Shown one piece after another: positions 16,960-27,575 of a stretch of 64,000 bases of DNA. Position 1 is the stretch's first letter; every line of letters begins with the position of its first letter. The position numbers and the translations under genes were made by a program. This stretch comes from Hyphomicrobiales bacterium (GTDB taxonomy: Bacteria; Pseudomonadota; Alphaproteobacteria; Rhizobiales; Rhizobiaceae), in NCBI GenBank assembly GCA_900471815.1, contig UICE01000008.1, positions 186,001 through 250,000 on the forward strand, read 5' to 3'. The notes beneath the pieces were generated by a model. It saw nothing but the letters and a program-made list of their open reading frames with translations. It was not told the origin of the DNA and ran no database searches.

Positions 16960-18965
16960 GATTTCAGCCCTGCAGCAAGAAGTTCGGTACGGGCATTTTC
17001 ACTCGATACAACCTCATCTGCCGATATGTGGAAATCGCGCTTGTAGTTGAATGTATGCCCAATCGATACCGCCACCAATGCGATAGCCGTTACTGCCGCG
17101 AGCCACCAGATGTACCAGATCATCGCAAATCCAAAAACGATGCTTATTCCGGCCAGGATTATTCCGGTGCCCGTATTGCTTGGCATATGGATGGCGCGGA
17201 AACCTTTTTCAGGGCGTTTGTACCCGCGTTTCTTCATGTCGTACCAGCTGTCGAGATCGTGAATGACTGGCGTGAAAGCGAAATTATAGGCGGGAGGGGG
17301 TGAGGCCGTGGACCATTCCAGGGTTCGACCGTCCCAAGGATCGCCAGTCAAATCGCGCAACGCTTCGCGATTACGAATGCTGACAAAGATTTGGATGAGG
17401 AATGACAGAATGCCGATAGCAACGAGAAATGCACCAAAACCGGCGATTATGAACCAGATCTGCAAGGACGGATCTTCGAATGTGCGCAGGCGTCGTGTCA
17501 CGCCCATCAGGCCCAGTATATAAAGCGGCATGAAGGCGAAGTAGAATCCCACGACCCAGAACCAGAAAGACATCTTGCCCCAAAATGGATCGAGCCTGAA
17601 ACCAAAAGCTTTCGGGAACCAGTAATAGATACCGGCAAAAAGCCCGAACAGAACACCGCCGATGATCACATTATGGAAATGCGCAACAAGAAACAGGCTG
17701 TTGTGCAGCACAAAGTCAGCCGGAGGCACGGCGAGCAGAACGCCTGTCATGCCACCAATGACAAAGGTCAGCATAAAGGCGATCGTCCACATCATGGGCA
17801 GTTCAAATCGAATCCGCCCGCGATACATCGTAAAGAGCCAGTTGAATATCTTGGCCCCGGTTGGAATCGAAATAATCATCGTGGTGATGCCGAAGAACGA
17901 ATTCACGCTCGCGCCCGAACCCATGGTGAAGAAGTGGTGAAGCCAGACCAGATAGGCAAGAATGGTAATAACGATGGTGGCATAAACCATCGAGGTATAG
18001 CCAAACAGACGTTTGCTGGCGAAGGTCGATGTCACTTCGGAGAATATGCCGAAAGCGGGCAGAATGAGAATATAGACTTCCGGATGACCCCAAATCCAGA
18101 TGAGGTTGACATACATCATCGGATTGCCGCCAAAGTCGTTGGTGAAGAAGTTCGTGCCGACATAGCGATCGAGAGTGAGCAAAGCCAGCACTGCCGTCAG
18201 GACAGGGAAGGCGGCCACAATCAGAACGTTGGTGCAAAGAGCGGTCCACGTAAAGATCGGAAGCTTCATCATGGTCATGCCCGGCGCGCGCATCTTGACG
18301 ATGGTTGCGAGCAGATTGACGCCCGACAGCAGCGTACCTATGCCCGCTATTTGCAGCGCCCATATGTAGTAGTCCATACCGGCGTCCGGACTGTATCCGA
18401 TACCCGAAAGCGGCGGATAGGCCAGCCAGCCGGTCCTGGCAAACTCGCCCACAAACAGCGACATCATTACAAGTGCCGCGCCAGCGGCAGTCATCCAGAA
18501 GCTGAAATTGTTGAGGAATGGAAAAGATACGTCCCGGGCACCGATCTGCAATGGGACAACAAAGTTCATCAAGCCGGTAACAAGAGGCATTGCCACGAAG
18601 AAGATCATGATCACGCCATGCGCGGTGAATATCTGATCGAAATGATGGGCGTTGAGATATCCCTCGGACCCATTAAACGCCATTGCCTGTTGCAATCGGA
18701 TCATGATGGCGTCGGCAAAGCCTCTCAGCAACATGATGATGCCGAGGATCATGTACATTATGCCGATGCGCTTGTGGTCAACTGTTGTGAACCACTCATG
18801 CCAAAGATAGCCCCAAAGGCGGAAATAGGTAAGCGCGCCCACCACGGCGATGCCTCCGAGCGCGACTACGATAAATGTCACAACAAGGATAGGTTCGTGC
18901 AGCGGGAAGGATTCCAGCGTGAGCCTACCGAAAACCAGCTTTATAAGTTCGGGATTATCAAACAT
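16956..18965 (-). CDS. cyoB: Cytochrome bo3 ubiquinol oxidase subunit I CyoB
   Basis: The catalytic subunit reduces oxygen to water and pumps protons using ubiquinol. Haem and copper ligands are visible: His in [12 protein letters not shown] (low-spin haem), [16 protein letters not shown] with the cross-linked His-Tyr pair, the adjacent WLHHFF copper ligands, and [12 protein letters not shown] (haem ligands). The product from ATG 18965 is 669 residues with about 15 membrane helices, close to E. coli CyoB. A longer open frame to 19055 has no family support. Confidence 0.96.
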   Translation of the reverse strand: MFDNPELIKLVFGRLTLESFPLHEPILVVTFIVVALGGIAVVGALTYFRLWGYLWHEWFTTVDHKRIGIMYMILGIIMLLRGFADAIMIRLQQAMAFNGSEGYLNAHHFDQIFTAHGVIMIFFVAMPLVTGLMNFVVPLQIGARDVSFPFLNNFSFWMTAAGAALVMMSLFVGEFARTGWLAYPPLSGIGYSPDAGMDYYIWALQIAGIGTLLSGVNLLATIVKMRAPGMTMMKLPIFTWTALCTNVLIVAAFPVLTAVLALLTLDRYVGTNFFTNDFGGNPMMYVNLIWIWGHPEVYILILPAFGIFSEVTSTFASKRLFGYTSMVYATIVITILAYLVWLHHFFTMGSGASVNSFFGITTMIISIPTGAKIFNWLFTMYRGRIRFELPMMWTIAFMLTFVIGGMTGVLLAVPPADFVLHNSLFLVAHFHNVIIGGVLFGLFAGIYYWFPKAFGFRLDPFWGKMSFWFWVVGFYFAFMPLYILGLMGVTRRLRTFEDPSLQIWFIIAGFGAFLVAIGILSFLIQIFVSIRNREALRDLTGDPWDGRTLEWSTASPPPAYNFAFTPVIHDLDSWYDMKKRGYKRPEKGFRAIHMPSNTGTGIILAGISIVFGFAMIWYIWWLAAVTAIALVAVSIGHTFNYKRDFHISADEVVSSENARTELLAAGLKS

Positions 18966-18981
18966 ATCGGGCTCGTTTCGT

Positions 18982-20133
18982 TCAGCTATTAGACGGTCGG
19001 CGCTGTAGACCGAACAGTTGGGTTGGTGACGGGCGGGGAAGACCCGCACCAACAAACGGAGAGGTATTGAGGGGCGGTAGCGTCTGTATATTCATGCTGG
19101 CCTGCAGGGCTTCTTCCGTGGTGCAGATGCCGACAACAAATGCAGGATCAGGGCCAAAGACAGCGCCGCCACGCCTTGTGTACTTATCGTATTCCAACGA
19201 ACGGGTATTATAGATGCCGGCCATCCCAAGGCCACCCTTGGCATCGATTTCATCCATCTCGCTCATGCACATCTTGCCGCGTTCCACACATCGGTTGAGA
19301 ACTGCGCTGAACAGTTCCGGATCAACACTTGCATAATGCTGTACCGGTACTTTTTCGCTGGGCTGTTCCAGTTGCAGATAGGTCATCCGATCAAGAGTGG
19401 TGCCTTTTGACTTGACGTCGGCAATCCATTTTTCAAAACCCTCATCCGGCAGGCCGTGAAAAGCGAAGCGCATACCGGAAAAACCGGCGCCACTGTAATT
19501 GGCCGAAAAGCCCTCATATTCGCCGGGGTGATTGATGACGGCGCTCAGCTTCGTCTGCATGCCCGGCATAGTGTATATCTGCCCGGCTAGCGCAGGAATA
19601 TAAAACGAGTTCATCACCGCCGAGGAGGTCAGCCGGAAAGCGATGGGCCGATCGACGGGAGCGGCCATTTCATTGACGCTGGCGATACCATATTCCGGAT
19701 AGATAAAGAGCCACTTCCAATCCAGCGCGACCACTTCGACCTGCAATGGCTTGACCGTTTCGGAAATTGCTTTGCCGGGGGAAATGCGTCCAAGCGGACG
19801 ATAGGGATCGAGCAAATGTGTCGCCATCCAGGTGACCGCGCCAAGGCAGATGATGATCAGCAGCGGCGCCGCCCAGATGATCAATTCCAGCTGGGTGGAG
19901 TGATCCCATTCCGGGTCATAAGGCGCATCCGTGTTTGACTGCCGGTATTTCCAGGCAAAGAACACGGTGAGCACCATCACGGGAATGATGATGACAAGCA
20001 TGAGGACGGTAGAAATAATGATCAGGTCGCGCTGTTGCACGGCGACGTCGCCTGACGGGCTCATGACAACAGCATTGCACGCGCTAAGCAATGCAAGCAG
20101 TGGAAGCAGGGCGATGGCAAAAAAACGGTTCAA
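18982..20133 (-). CDS. cyoA: Cytochrome bo3 ubiquinol oxidase subunit II CyoA
   Basis: The protein begins as a lipoprotein ([19 protein letters not shown], lipobox LSAC) followed by two membrane helices and a periplasmic cupredoxin-like domain that, as expected for quinol oxidases, lacks the CuA ligands. TTG at 20133 is chosen because AGGAAG lies 4 nt upstream; an in-frame TTG at 20148 would place that sequence inside the gene. Family segments include [20 protein letters not shown] and [20 protein letters not shown]. It is the first gene of cyoABCD-SURF1, probably with actSR behind. Confidence 0.93.
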   Translation of the reverse strand: MNRFFAIALLPLLALLSACNAVVMSPSGDVAVQQRDLIIISTVLMLVIIIPVMVLTVFFAWKYRQSNTDAPYDPEWDHSTQLELIIWAAPLLIIICLGAVTWMATHLLDPYRPLGRISPGKAISETVKPLQVEVVALDWKWLFIYPEYGIASVNEMAAPVDRPIAFRLTSSAVMNSFYIPALAGQIYTMPGMQTKLSAVINHPGEYEGFSANYSGAGFSGMRFAFHGLPDEGFEKWIADVKSKGTTLDRMTYLQLEQPSEKVPVQHYASVDPELFSAVLNRCVERGKMCMSEMDEIDAKGGLGMAGIYNTRSLEYDKYTRRGGAVFGPDPAFVVGICTTEEALQASMNIQTLPPLNTSPFVGAGLPRPSPTQLFGLQRRPSNS

Positions 20134-20200
20134 GAGACTTCCTGTCAATGGAAACAGCGCCTAGTTGCGCCATCACTAGCTGCACCATAGTCAGAGCGAC

Positions 20201-20219
20201 ATTGGACAATTTGCCCAAT
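20201..20219. promoter_or_regulatory. Palindromic operator candidate between cyoA and MFS gene
   Basis: A 19-bp palindrome ATTGGACAATTTGCCCAAT with a central T; all but one of the nine base pairs match. It sits about 70 bp upstream of cyoA and 100 bp upstream of the divergent transporter, so a regulator bound here could control both. It does not match the FNR/FixK consensus. Confidence 0.5.
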
Positions 20220-20319
20220 CCTCCCGTAGTGTGTCACAATGATAAAGGATACGCTAGCAGTGACCGCAAACGAGCAGACCTGAACGGTTTCAATATTTGA
20301 TCGAGGAGCGCACCGGGCA

Positions 20320-21651
20320 ATGAGCGCGAAAACAGGAGCGGCATCTTCGACAACGCTTGAGCAGGACGCAATGCGCCTTCACTCGCGACATGACGACGTT
20401 AACGTTGGCGAGATTGCCATCGGCGTGATTATCGGCAGAACGTCCGAATTCTTTGACTTCTTCGTCTATGCTATTGCCTCTGTGCTGGTCTTTCCGAAAC
20501 TGGTGTTCCCCTATGTTGATGCTCTGACGGGTACGATCTATTCGTTCGGTATTTTTGCGCTGGCCTTTCTTGCGCGGCCGATCGGCACGGTTATCTTCAT
20601 GCAGATCGATCGCACTTATGGCCGTGGCGTGAAATTGACGATTGCCCTGTTCCTGCTTGGTAGCTCGACCGTTGCGGTGGCGTTCCTACCCGGTTATGCC
20701 CAAGTCGGTTGGGCATCTGCAGCGCTTTTGGCACTGTTCCGGATAGGACAGGGGCTTGCGCTAGGCGGTGAGTGGGATGGCCTCGCATCGCTTCTGGCGC
20801 TCAATGCACCTAAGCAACGCCGTGGCTGGTATGCGATGATACCGCAACTCGGTGCTCCCTTGGGGCTTATGGTTGCGGCCGGGCTGTTCGCATTTTTCGT
20901 TGCCAATCTTTCCGCAGAAGACTTCCTGAGCTGGGGCTGGCGCTATCCGTTTTTCGTTGCTTTCGCTATTAATGTGGTGGCGCTGTTTGCACGGTTGCGA
21001 ATGGTTGTTACGCCGCAATATGCAAAATTATATGAAAGCAGAGAACTGCAGCCAACGACGGTGGCCAACACATTACAGCATGAAGGTCGCCACGTGGTCA
21101 TTGGTGCTTTTGCACCGCTTGCGAGTTTTGCGCTCTTTCATATGGTAACGGTATTTCCACTGTCTTGGGTCTTCCTGTTTACGGATCAGGGCCCGGCCCG
21201 CTTTCTTTTGATTGAAGCATTCGGAGCGGCTGTGGGCGTCGTTACCGTGTTTGCGTCGGGCACGATTGCCGACCGCGTCGGACGCCGGAATCTGCTGGGC
21301 GGCACCGCCATAGCCATTGCCGTGTTCAGTGGATTTGCTCCTCAATTGCTTGATGGCGGCGACATCGGCGAACTGATCTTCATGATCCTCGGATTTATTT
21401 TGCTTGGTCTGTCCTTCGGCCAGTCATCCGGCTCAGTGGCCTCGCGGTTCTCAAAGAAGTTCCGCTATACCGGCTCGGCATTGACCAGCGATATGGCATG
21501 GTTGTTCGGGGCGGGTTTCGCACCGCTGGTCGCGCTGCTGCTATCCAGCCATTTCGGCCTGATAGCTGCGGGCGGCTATCTGCTCTCCGGTGCTGTGTGC
21601 ACGCTTATAGCCCTCAGCTTGAATCGTCAGACCGACAATCAGGACGTGTAG
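20320..21651 (+). CDS. MFS transporter, metabolite:proton symporter (MHS) type
   Basis: A 443-residue protein with twelve membrane helices. The MHS subgroup signature appears in the first helix (GVIIGRTSEFFDFFVYAIAS), with the loop motif FGIFALAFLARPIGTVIFMQ and RIGQGLALGGEWDGLASLLA in helices 3-5. Members carry dicarboxylates, proline-betaine, shikimate and similar acids by proton symport; the substrate here cannot be told. It diverges from cyoA across a 186-bp region with a palindrome, suggesting shared control. Confidence 0.88.
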   Translation: MSAKTGAASSTTLEQDAMRLHSRHDDVNVGEIAIGVIIGRTSEFFDFFVYAIASVLVFPKLVFPYVDALTGTIYSFGIFALAFLARPIGTVIFMQIDRTYGRGVKLTIALFLLGSSTVAVAFLPGYAQVGWASAALLALFRIGQGLALGGEWDGLASLLALNAPKQRRGWYAMIPQLGAPLGLMVAAGLFAFFVANLSAEDFLSWGWRYPFFVAFAINVVALFARLRMVVTPQYAKLYESRELQPTTVANTLQHEGRHVVIGAFAPLASFALFHMVTVFPLSWVFLFTDQGPARFLLIEAFGAAVGVVTVFASGTIADRVGRRNLLGGTAIAIAVFSGFAPQLLDGGDIGELIFMILGFILLGLSFGQSSGSVASRFSKKFRYTGSALTSDMAWLFGAGFAPLVALLLSSHFGLIAAGGYLLSGAVCTLIALSLNRQTDNQDV

Positions 21652-21678
21652 TCCCTTCCTCACTCATTCCATTTTCGT

Positions 21679-21708
21679 GCGCAGCGCCAAATTGATTGGC
21701 AGCTGTGC
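21679..21708 (+). terminator. Probable terminator after MFS gene
   Basis: Arms GCGCAGCGCCAA (21679-21690) and TTGGCAGCTGTGC (21696-21708) pair with one bulged base and one G-U around a 5-nt loop, 27 nt after the stop codon; a T-rich stretch follows a few bases later. Confidence 0.5.
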
Positions 21709-21737
21709 ATAGTTTCAATTTTGGTTTGATCTAGTTG

Positions 21738-21774
21738 TTGACGGATTTTTAACATCCACTACTATATATAGTGT
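21738..21774 (+). promoter_or_regulatory. nrdHIEF promoter with NrdR-box-like palindrome
   Basis: TTGACG (21738-21743) and TACTAT (21760-21765) are spaced by 16 bp and resemble a sigma-70 promoter. The 16-mer at 21759-21774 contains the perfect 12-bp palindrome ACTATATATAGT and ends TAGTGT, close to the NrdR box consensus (14 of 16 positions to the symmetric form). It covers the -10 element, so NrdR binding would block transcription. A convincing second box one or three turns away was not found. Confidence 0.72.
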
Positions 21775-21967
21775 TCAAGGTTCTTCCGATTCGTGAGAGT
21801 GGGAAGCTAAGACGGGAATACGGTGAGTGGTGCCTTTAGGTACTGTGATGCCGGAGCTGCCCCCGCAACTGTAAGCGGCTAGCACGTGTTCGATACTGTC
21901 ACTGGAGCTCTAGGCACCGGGAAGGCAAGAATAAGTGCGTTGATCTGCGAGCCAGGAGACCTGCCTT
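21775..21967 (+). ncRNA. Cobalamin (B12) riboswitch upstream of nrdHIEF
   Basis: The conserved core is visible in order: GCCGGAGCTGCCCCCGCAAC then TGTAAGCGG (about 21851-21880), the B12-box-like GTCACTGG (about 21898), ACCGGGAAGGC (about 21917) and GCGAGCCAGGAGACCTGCC (about 21947-21965). These are the hallmarks of an adenosylcobalamin-sensing leader. About 260 nt separate it from the nrdH start, enough for an expression platform. It would switch off the B12-independent reductase when cobalamin is present. Confidence 0.93.
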
Positions 21968-22167
21968 GATCTGATGAGTCCACCGGCGGGGTGCCGGAGC
22001 GGTCGCGCCAATGCACGGGGATTTTCCGTGTAAAACGCTTCCCTGCCCCTCCACGAGCGAGCTACAGGGTGAAGTGCATGAGAAACCTATCCAGCGCATT
22101 GATTGTGGGCGACCCGCCGTAAATCGGGCGGCACTTGAGTAAGTCATACAGTTCTAAACCAAACTAG

Positions 22168-22190
22168 CTGGCAGCACTCAGAGCTGCCAG
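22168..22190 (+). promoter_or_regulatory. Hairpin between riboswitch and nrdH
   Basis: CTGGCAGC (22168-22175) and GCTGCCAG (22183-22190) form a perfect 8-bp stem with a 7-nt loop, 36 nt before the nrdH ATG. No U-tract follows. It may be part of the riboswitch expression platform or the site of mRNA processing; the rest of 21968-22226 shows no supported gene. Confidence 0.45.
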
Positions 22191-22226
22191 ACCATGTTCT
22201 CACGACCAAAATCAAATGAGGAAGTC

Positions 22227-22448
22227 ATGAATATTGTCGTTTACAGCAAGCCGGCCTGTGTCCAGTGCACCGCTACGACCCGAGCTCTTGACCGGCAGGG
22301 TATGGAGTATGACGTTATTGATGTTTCCAACGATCAGGATGCTCTCGAACTTGTTCAAAGTCTCGGCTACCGCCAGGTACCTGTGGTTGTCGCCGGCGAA
22401 AAACACTGGGCCGGTTTCCGCCCGGATATGATCAGCACCCTTGCCTGA
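22227..22448 (+). CDS. nrdH: Glutaredoxin-like protein NrdH
   Basis: NrdH is the small redoxin that supplies electrons to the class Ib ribonucleotide reductase. The 73-residue protein begins [20 protein letters not shown] with the CxxC pair at residues 11 and 14 and ends [12 protein letters not shown], a motif typical of NrdH. The ATG at 22227 follows GAGGAAG, and is preferred over an in-frame ATG at 22194. It is the first gene of nrdHIEF. Confidence 0.95.
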   Translation: MNIVVYSKPACVQCTATTRALDRQGMEYDVIDVSNDQDALELVQSLGYRQVPVVVAGEKHWAGFRPDMISTLA

Positions 22449-22462
22449 CAGGGATGGGTGTC

Positions 22463-22876
22463 ATGAGTGGGATCGTCTATTTTTCGAGCAGGTCGGAGAA
22501 TACCCACCGTTTTGTTTCCAAGCTGGGCTTCACCTCACAACGGATACCAATCGGCTCTCGTGAGGAGCTGAAGATCAACGCACCTTATATTTTGATCGTG
22601 CCAACATATAGCGGCGATGGCGGCAAGGGTGCCGTTCCAAAACAGGTGATCCGCTTCCTCAACCAGGCGGAAAACCGTTCAAACCTCCGCGGCGTGATTG
22701 CCGCGGGTAACAGTAACTTCGGAGCGACCTTCGGGATTGCCGGCGACATCATCTCTGCCAAATGCCAGGTGCCTTACCTTTACAGGTTCGAGCTGATCGG
22801 CACGGAGCAGGATGTCGTAAACGTCAAACATGGATTGGAACGATTTTGGACACGCTCACGCTCGAACGACCAGTGA
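22463..22876 (+). CDS. nrdI: Flavodoxin-like protein NrdI
   Basis: NrdI is a flavodoxin that delivers the oxidant needed to assemble the dimanganese-tyrosyl cofactor of NrdF. FMN-binding loops are visible in [20 protein letters not shown] and [20 protein letters not shown], and [19 protein letters not shown] is the family core. The start at 22463 (MSGIVYFSS) is used; an ATG 9 nt upstream is also in frame. It overlaps nrdE by about 30 nt. Confidence 0.94.
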   Translation: MSGIVYFSSRSENTHRFVSKLGFTSQRIPIGSREELKINAPYILIVPTYSGDGGKGAVPKQVIRFLNQAENRSNLRGVIAAGNSNFGATFGIAGDIISAKCQVPYLYRFELIGTEQDVVNVKHGLERFWTRSRSNDQ

Positions 22877-24999
22877 AAGCCAACGAACCAGTGCTGGATT
22901 ACCACGCGCTGAACGCGATGTTGAACCTTTATGATGAGGAGGGCAACATCCAGTTCGATCAGGATCGTATGGCGGCGAAGCAGTATTTTCTGCAGCATGT
23001 GAACCAGAATACGGTGTTCTTTCACAATTTGCGCGAGAAGCTCGATTACCTGGTAACCGAAGGCTATTATGAGCGCGCGGTGCTTGATCAATATTCCTTC
23101 AATTTCATGCGCGATCTGTTCGACCATGCCTATGCGAAGAAATTCAGGTTTCCAACATTTCTTGGCGCATTCAAATATTACACCAGCTACACGCTGAAGA
23201 CCTTTGACGGAAAACGCTATCTTGAGCGTTATGAGGACCGCATCTGCATGGTGGCGCTGACGCTGGCGCAAGGAAATGAAACCCTGGCGCGGGATATGGT
23301 TGACGAGATCATTTCCGGGCGTTTCCAGCCTGCAACTCCCACCTTTCTCAATGCTGGAAAGAAACAGCGCGGCGAGCTGGTGTCCTGCTTTCTGCTCCGA
23401 ATTGAAGACAATATGGAATCAATTGCGAGGGGTATCAACTCGGCCCTGCAGCTCTCCAAACGCGGAGGAGGCGTTGCATTGTCGCTCACCAATATCCGTG
23501 AAGCTGGCGCGCCGATAAAGCAGATTGAAAATCAGTCATCCGGCATCATTCCAGTCATGAAGCTTTTGGAGGATAGTTTTTCCTATGCCAACCAGCTTGG
23601 TGCAAGACAGGGGGCAGGTGCGGTCTATCTGAACGCACATCATCCCGACATAATGCGTTTCCTCGATACCAAGCGCGAAAATGCGGATGAGAAAATCCGT
23701 ATCAAGACGCTGTCGCTCGGCGTTGTCGTGCCGGATATTACTTTCGAATTGGCGAAGAACAATGAGGATATGTATCTGTTCTCTCCCTATGACGTAGAGC
23801 GGGTCTACGGCGTGGCCTTTACGGAAATTTCGGTGACAGAAAAGTACCGTGAAATGGTCGCAGATTCGCGTATCCGCAAAAAGAAAATCAAGGCTCGCGA
23901 CTTCTTTCAGGTCTTGGCCGAAATCCAGTTCGAAAGCGGCTATCCCTACATCATGTTCGAGGACACAGTGAACCGCGCCAACCCGATTGCAGGGCGCATC
24001 ACCATGAGCAATCTGTGCTCGGAAATCCTTCAGGTCAGCGAGGCGAGCGAATACAATGCCGATCTGTCCTATAGCCACATGGGCAAGGATATCTCCTGTA
24101 ATCTCGGCTCGCTGAATATTGCCGCCGCAATGGATTCAATGGATTTTGGCAAAACCATCGAAACGGCCATCAGGGCGCTGAGCGCCGTCTCGGACATGAG
24201 CCATATCTCGTCGGTGCCTTCTATCGAAAAGGGTAATGATGACAGCCATGCCATCGGCCTTGGGCAGATGAATCTGCATGGTTACCTGGCCCGCGAACGC
24301 ATTTATTACGGCTCTGACGAAGGTATCGATTTCACCAATATCTATTTCTACACCGTGACCTATCACGCCGTTCGCGCATCCAATCGCCTAGCGGTTGAAC
24401 GCGGCCAAAGCTTCAAGGGCTTCGAGAACTCGAAATATGCATCTGGAGAATATTTCGACAAGTATACGGCGCAGGAATGGCTGCCAGCAACTGAGCGGGT
24501 CCGCGAATTGTTCGAAACAGCTGGCATTGCGATCCCGACACAGGCCGACTGGCTGGCACTGAAAGAGGCTGTGGTGGTATCCGGTCTTTACAATCAGAAC
24601 TTGCAGGCTGTGCCGCCCACGGGCTCCATTTCCTACATCAATCACTCAACCTCCTCGATCCATCCGATCGTGTCGAAGATCGAAATCCGCAAGGAGGGCA
24701 AGATCGGCCGCGTCTACTACCCGGCCGCGTTTCTGACCAATGATAATCTTGATTACTATCAGGACGCCTATGAGATTGGCCCGGAAAAGATCATCGATAC
24801 CTATGCTGCAGCAACGCAGCACGTCGATCAGGGCTTGTCGCTGACGCTCTTCTTCCGCGATACCGCGACCACGCGCGATATCAACAAGGCGCAGATCTAT
24901 GCCTGGAAGAAAGGCATCAAGACAATCTACTATATCCGTCTTCGTCAAATGGCTCTGTCCGGCACGGAAGTGCAGGGCTGCGTATCCTGCACGCTTTGA
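22846..24999 (+). CDS. nrdE: Class Ib ribonucleoside-diphosphate reductase alpha subunit NrdE
   Basis: NrdE reduces ribonucleoside diphosphates to deoxynucleotides. Landmarks are [20 protein letters not shown] with the first active-site Cys, [50 protein letters not shown] with the second redox Cys, the active-site NLGSLN loop, and the C-terminal CVSCTL redox pair. There is no ATP cone, as expected for class Ib. The TTG at 22846 gives 717 residues, the family length; the open frame continues upstream inside nrdI but no better start is seen. Confidence 0.95.
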   Translation: MDTLTLERPVKANEPVLDYHALNAMLNLYDEEGNIQFDQDRMAAKQYFLQHVNQNTVFFHNLREKLDYLVTEGYYERAVLDQYSFNFMRDLFDHAYAKKFRFPTFLGAFKYYTSYTLKTFDGKRYLERYEDRICMVALTLAQGNETLARDMVDEIISGRFQPATPTFLNAGKKQRGELVSCFLLRIEDNMESIARGINSALQLSKRGGGVALSLTNIREAGAPIKQIENQSSGIIPVMKLLEDSFSYANQLGARQGAGAVYLNAHHPDIMRFLDTKRENADEKIRIKTLSLGVVVPDITFELAKNNEDMYLFSPYDVERVYGVAFTEISVTEKYREMVADSRIRKKKIKARDFFQVLAEIQFESGYPYIMFEDTVNRANPIAGRITMSNLCSEILQVSEASEYNADLSYSHMGKDISCNLGSLNIAAAMDSMDFGKTIETAIRALSAVSDMSHISSVPSIEKGNDDSHAIGLGQMNLHGYLARERIYYGSDEGIDFTNIYFYTVTYHAVRASNRLAVERGQSFKGFENSKYASGEYFDKYTAQEWLPATERVRELFETAGIAIPTQADWLALKEAVVVSGLYNQNLQAVPPTGSISYINHSTSSIHPIVSKIEIRKEGKIGRVYYPAAFLTNDNLDYYQDAYEIGPEKIIDTYAAATQHVDQGLSLTLFFRDTATTRDINKAQIYAWKKGIKTIYYIRLRQMALSGTEVQGCVSCTL

Positions 25000-26004
<1,005 letters not shown>

Positions 26005-26204
26005 TCGGTTAGGCTTTTTAGTTAAAGTAGATGATGAGCGACTTAAACTGGAGGATCGTAATTTGCAGAAAAAGATAAATAAAATAATTGGTTATAGGGG
26101 ATTATTTTGATGATCTTTGCGTTGGTCAGCGTGCCGCAGGAGCCCGCCGAGCGAAGCTTAATTGCCCAACAGCCTGGAATGTGAAGCTAATAAGCCCCGC
26201 TGAT

Positions 26205-27575
26205 TCAGATCACCTTGCCGGGATTCATGATGCCGTTGGGATCGAGCAGAGATTTGAGCGAAAGCATCAGATCGAGCTTGACCGGATCAGCAAGCCTCGC
26301 CAACTCCGTTTTCTTGTCCAGTCCAATTCCGTGTTCCGCAGAAAACGATCCGCCCATTTCCCGCAAGGTAGCATAGATCAGCGACTTTACTGCTTTCTTG
26401 TCGGATATTCCGGCGACGCCAATATGCAGATTTCCGTCTCCCAGATGGCCAAAGGCAAAACCGTGAACATTTGGCCCGAGCATCGCAATTCCTTCGTGGA
26501 ATTGTTTCAGCCAGGATTCCAGATGCTGTAGTGGGACGGAAATATCAAACCAGTGACCGTTCGGGTGGACGCGATCAATGACACTGCTGTCTTCGCGTAT
26601 GTTCCAGATCTCACGGCGTTCCTTCTCGCTCTGCGCAAGAATTGCATCAAGAACCAAGCCGTCTTCTATGGTCAGCGCCAGAGCATTTTCCAGAGCAGAT
26701 TGCGCCTGTGCCTGATCGGCCGCGTCAGTTTCGATGATCAGGTAAATGGGAGCCCGGGCGATAGAAGCGAGCGAGGGCGGTCCAAGATGATCGACTGCCA
26801 CCACGAAATAGTCGTGCGCCATGAATTCAGCCCGCAGCAAATGCACATCATGATTCGCCTGCAATTGATGGAACAGTAAAACCGCGGCAGCCGCCGATTG
26901 GCAGGCGACGAGCGCAGTTGCGGTCAATGCGTCGGGAGGCGCAAGTTTAATCACCGCACGCGTTACGATGCCGAGCGTGCCCTCCGCGCCAATGAATAAT
27001 TGTTTTAGATCATATCCCTCATTTGATTTCGGCACCTGCGCCATATCGCTCATGACGCGCCCGTCGGGGAGGACCACTTCAAGACCGAGTACGCGCTGGC
27101 GCATGACACCGTGCCGGAAAGCCTCCATGCCGCCGGCATTGGTCGAGATCATTCCGCCTATCGTGGCAGTGCCGCGTGATGCAATGTCTATGCCTGTGGA
27201 AAGATGATGATGGGCCGCCGCTTCCTGTAGCGCAAACAATGTGACACCGCCTTGAACGATTGCTGTGCCAGCGGATGCAGACACCATTTCGATAGTGTTC
27301 ATTGATGATAAAGAGAGGATGATTTGTCCAACCAGGGATACGGCTCCACCCACTAATCCTGTCCGCCCGCCATGGGGAATAACTGCAATCCGCTGTTCGT
27401 TGCACAAACGAAGGACAGCAGAAACTTCCCCGGTGGTTCGGGGTGTCACCATTGTGGTGGCATCGAGATTACGCTCGTCGGAACCCGGATGGATCATGGC
27501 GAGGGCTTCTCCGGTCTTTAGCCCGCTGGCACCCACGATGAGTTCAAGTTTGGCAAGGATATTTTCGGGTATCAT
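26205..27575 (-). CDS. FAD-linked oxidase, D-2-hydroxyacid dehydrogenase (GlcD) type
   Basis: The N-terminal FAD_binding_4 (PCMH) domain shows IAVIPHGGRTGLVGGAVSLV and RGTATIGGMISTNAGGMEAF, and the C-terminal domain has GFAFGHLGDGNLHIGVAG and SFSAEHGIGLDKK with the metal and substrate histidines. Relatives oxidise D-lactate, glycolate, D-2-hydroxyglutarate and similar acids with electrons passed to quinone or ETF. It is the last gene behind an ABC importer, overlapping the permease gene by 4 nt, so it probably acts on an imported substrate or its breakdown product. Confidence 0.88.
   Translation of the reverse strand: MIPENILAKLELIVGASGLKTGEALAMIHPGSDERNLDATTMVTPRTTGEVSAVLRLCNEQRIAVIPHGGRTGLVGGAVSLVGQIILSLSSMNTIEMVSASAGTAIVQGGVTLFALQEAAAHHHLSTGIDIASRGTATIGGMISTNAGGMEAFRHGVMRQRVLGLEVVLPDGRVMSDMAQVPKSNEGYDLKQLFIGAEGTLGIVTRAVIKLAPPDALTATALVACQSAAAAVLLFHQLQANHDVHLLRAEFMAHDYFVVAVDHLGPPSLASIARAPIYLIIETDAADQAQAQSALENALALTIEDGLVLDAILAQSEKERREIWNIREDSSVIDRVHPNGHWFDISVPLQHLESWLKQFHEGIAMLGPNVHGFAFGHLGDGNLHIGVAGISDKKAVKSLIYATLREMGGSFSAEHGIGLDKKTELARLADPVKLDLMLSLKSLLDPNGIMNPGKVI

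Noticed and set aside
17673-18992. 439-codon open frame on the plus strand, inside cyoB
   Set aside because: It is antisense to the well-conserved cyoB and its product is low-complexity, with no family features.
22194-22226. N-terminal extension of nrdH from ATG 22194
   Set aside because: ATG 22227 has a strong GAGGAAG and matches NrdH starts; the extension overlaps the leader hairpin area.
26088-26204. Possible small ORFs downstream of nrdF
   Set aside because: Short frames without a ribosome site or recognisable product; a shadow frame overlaps the FAD oxidase gene.
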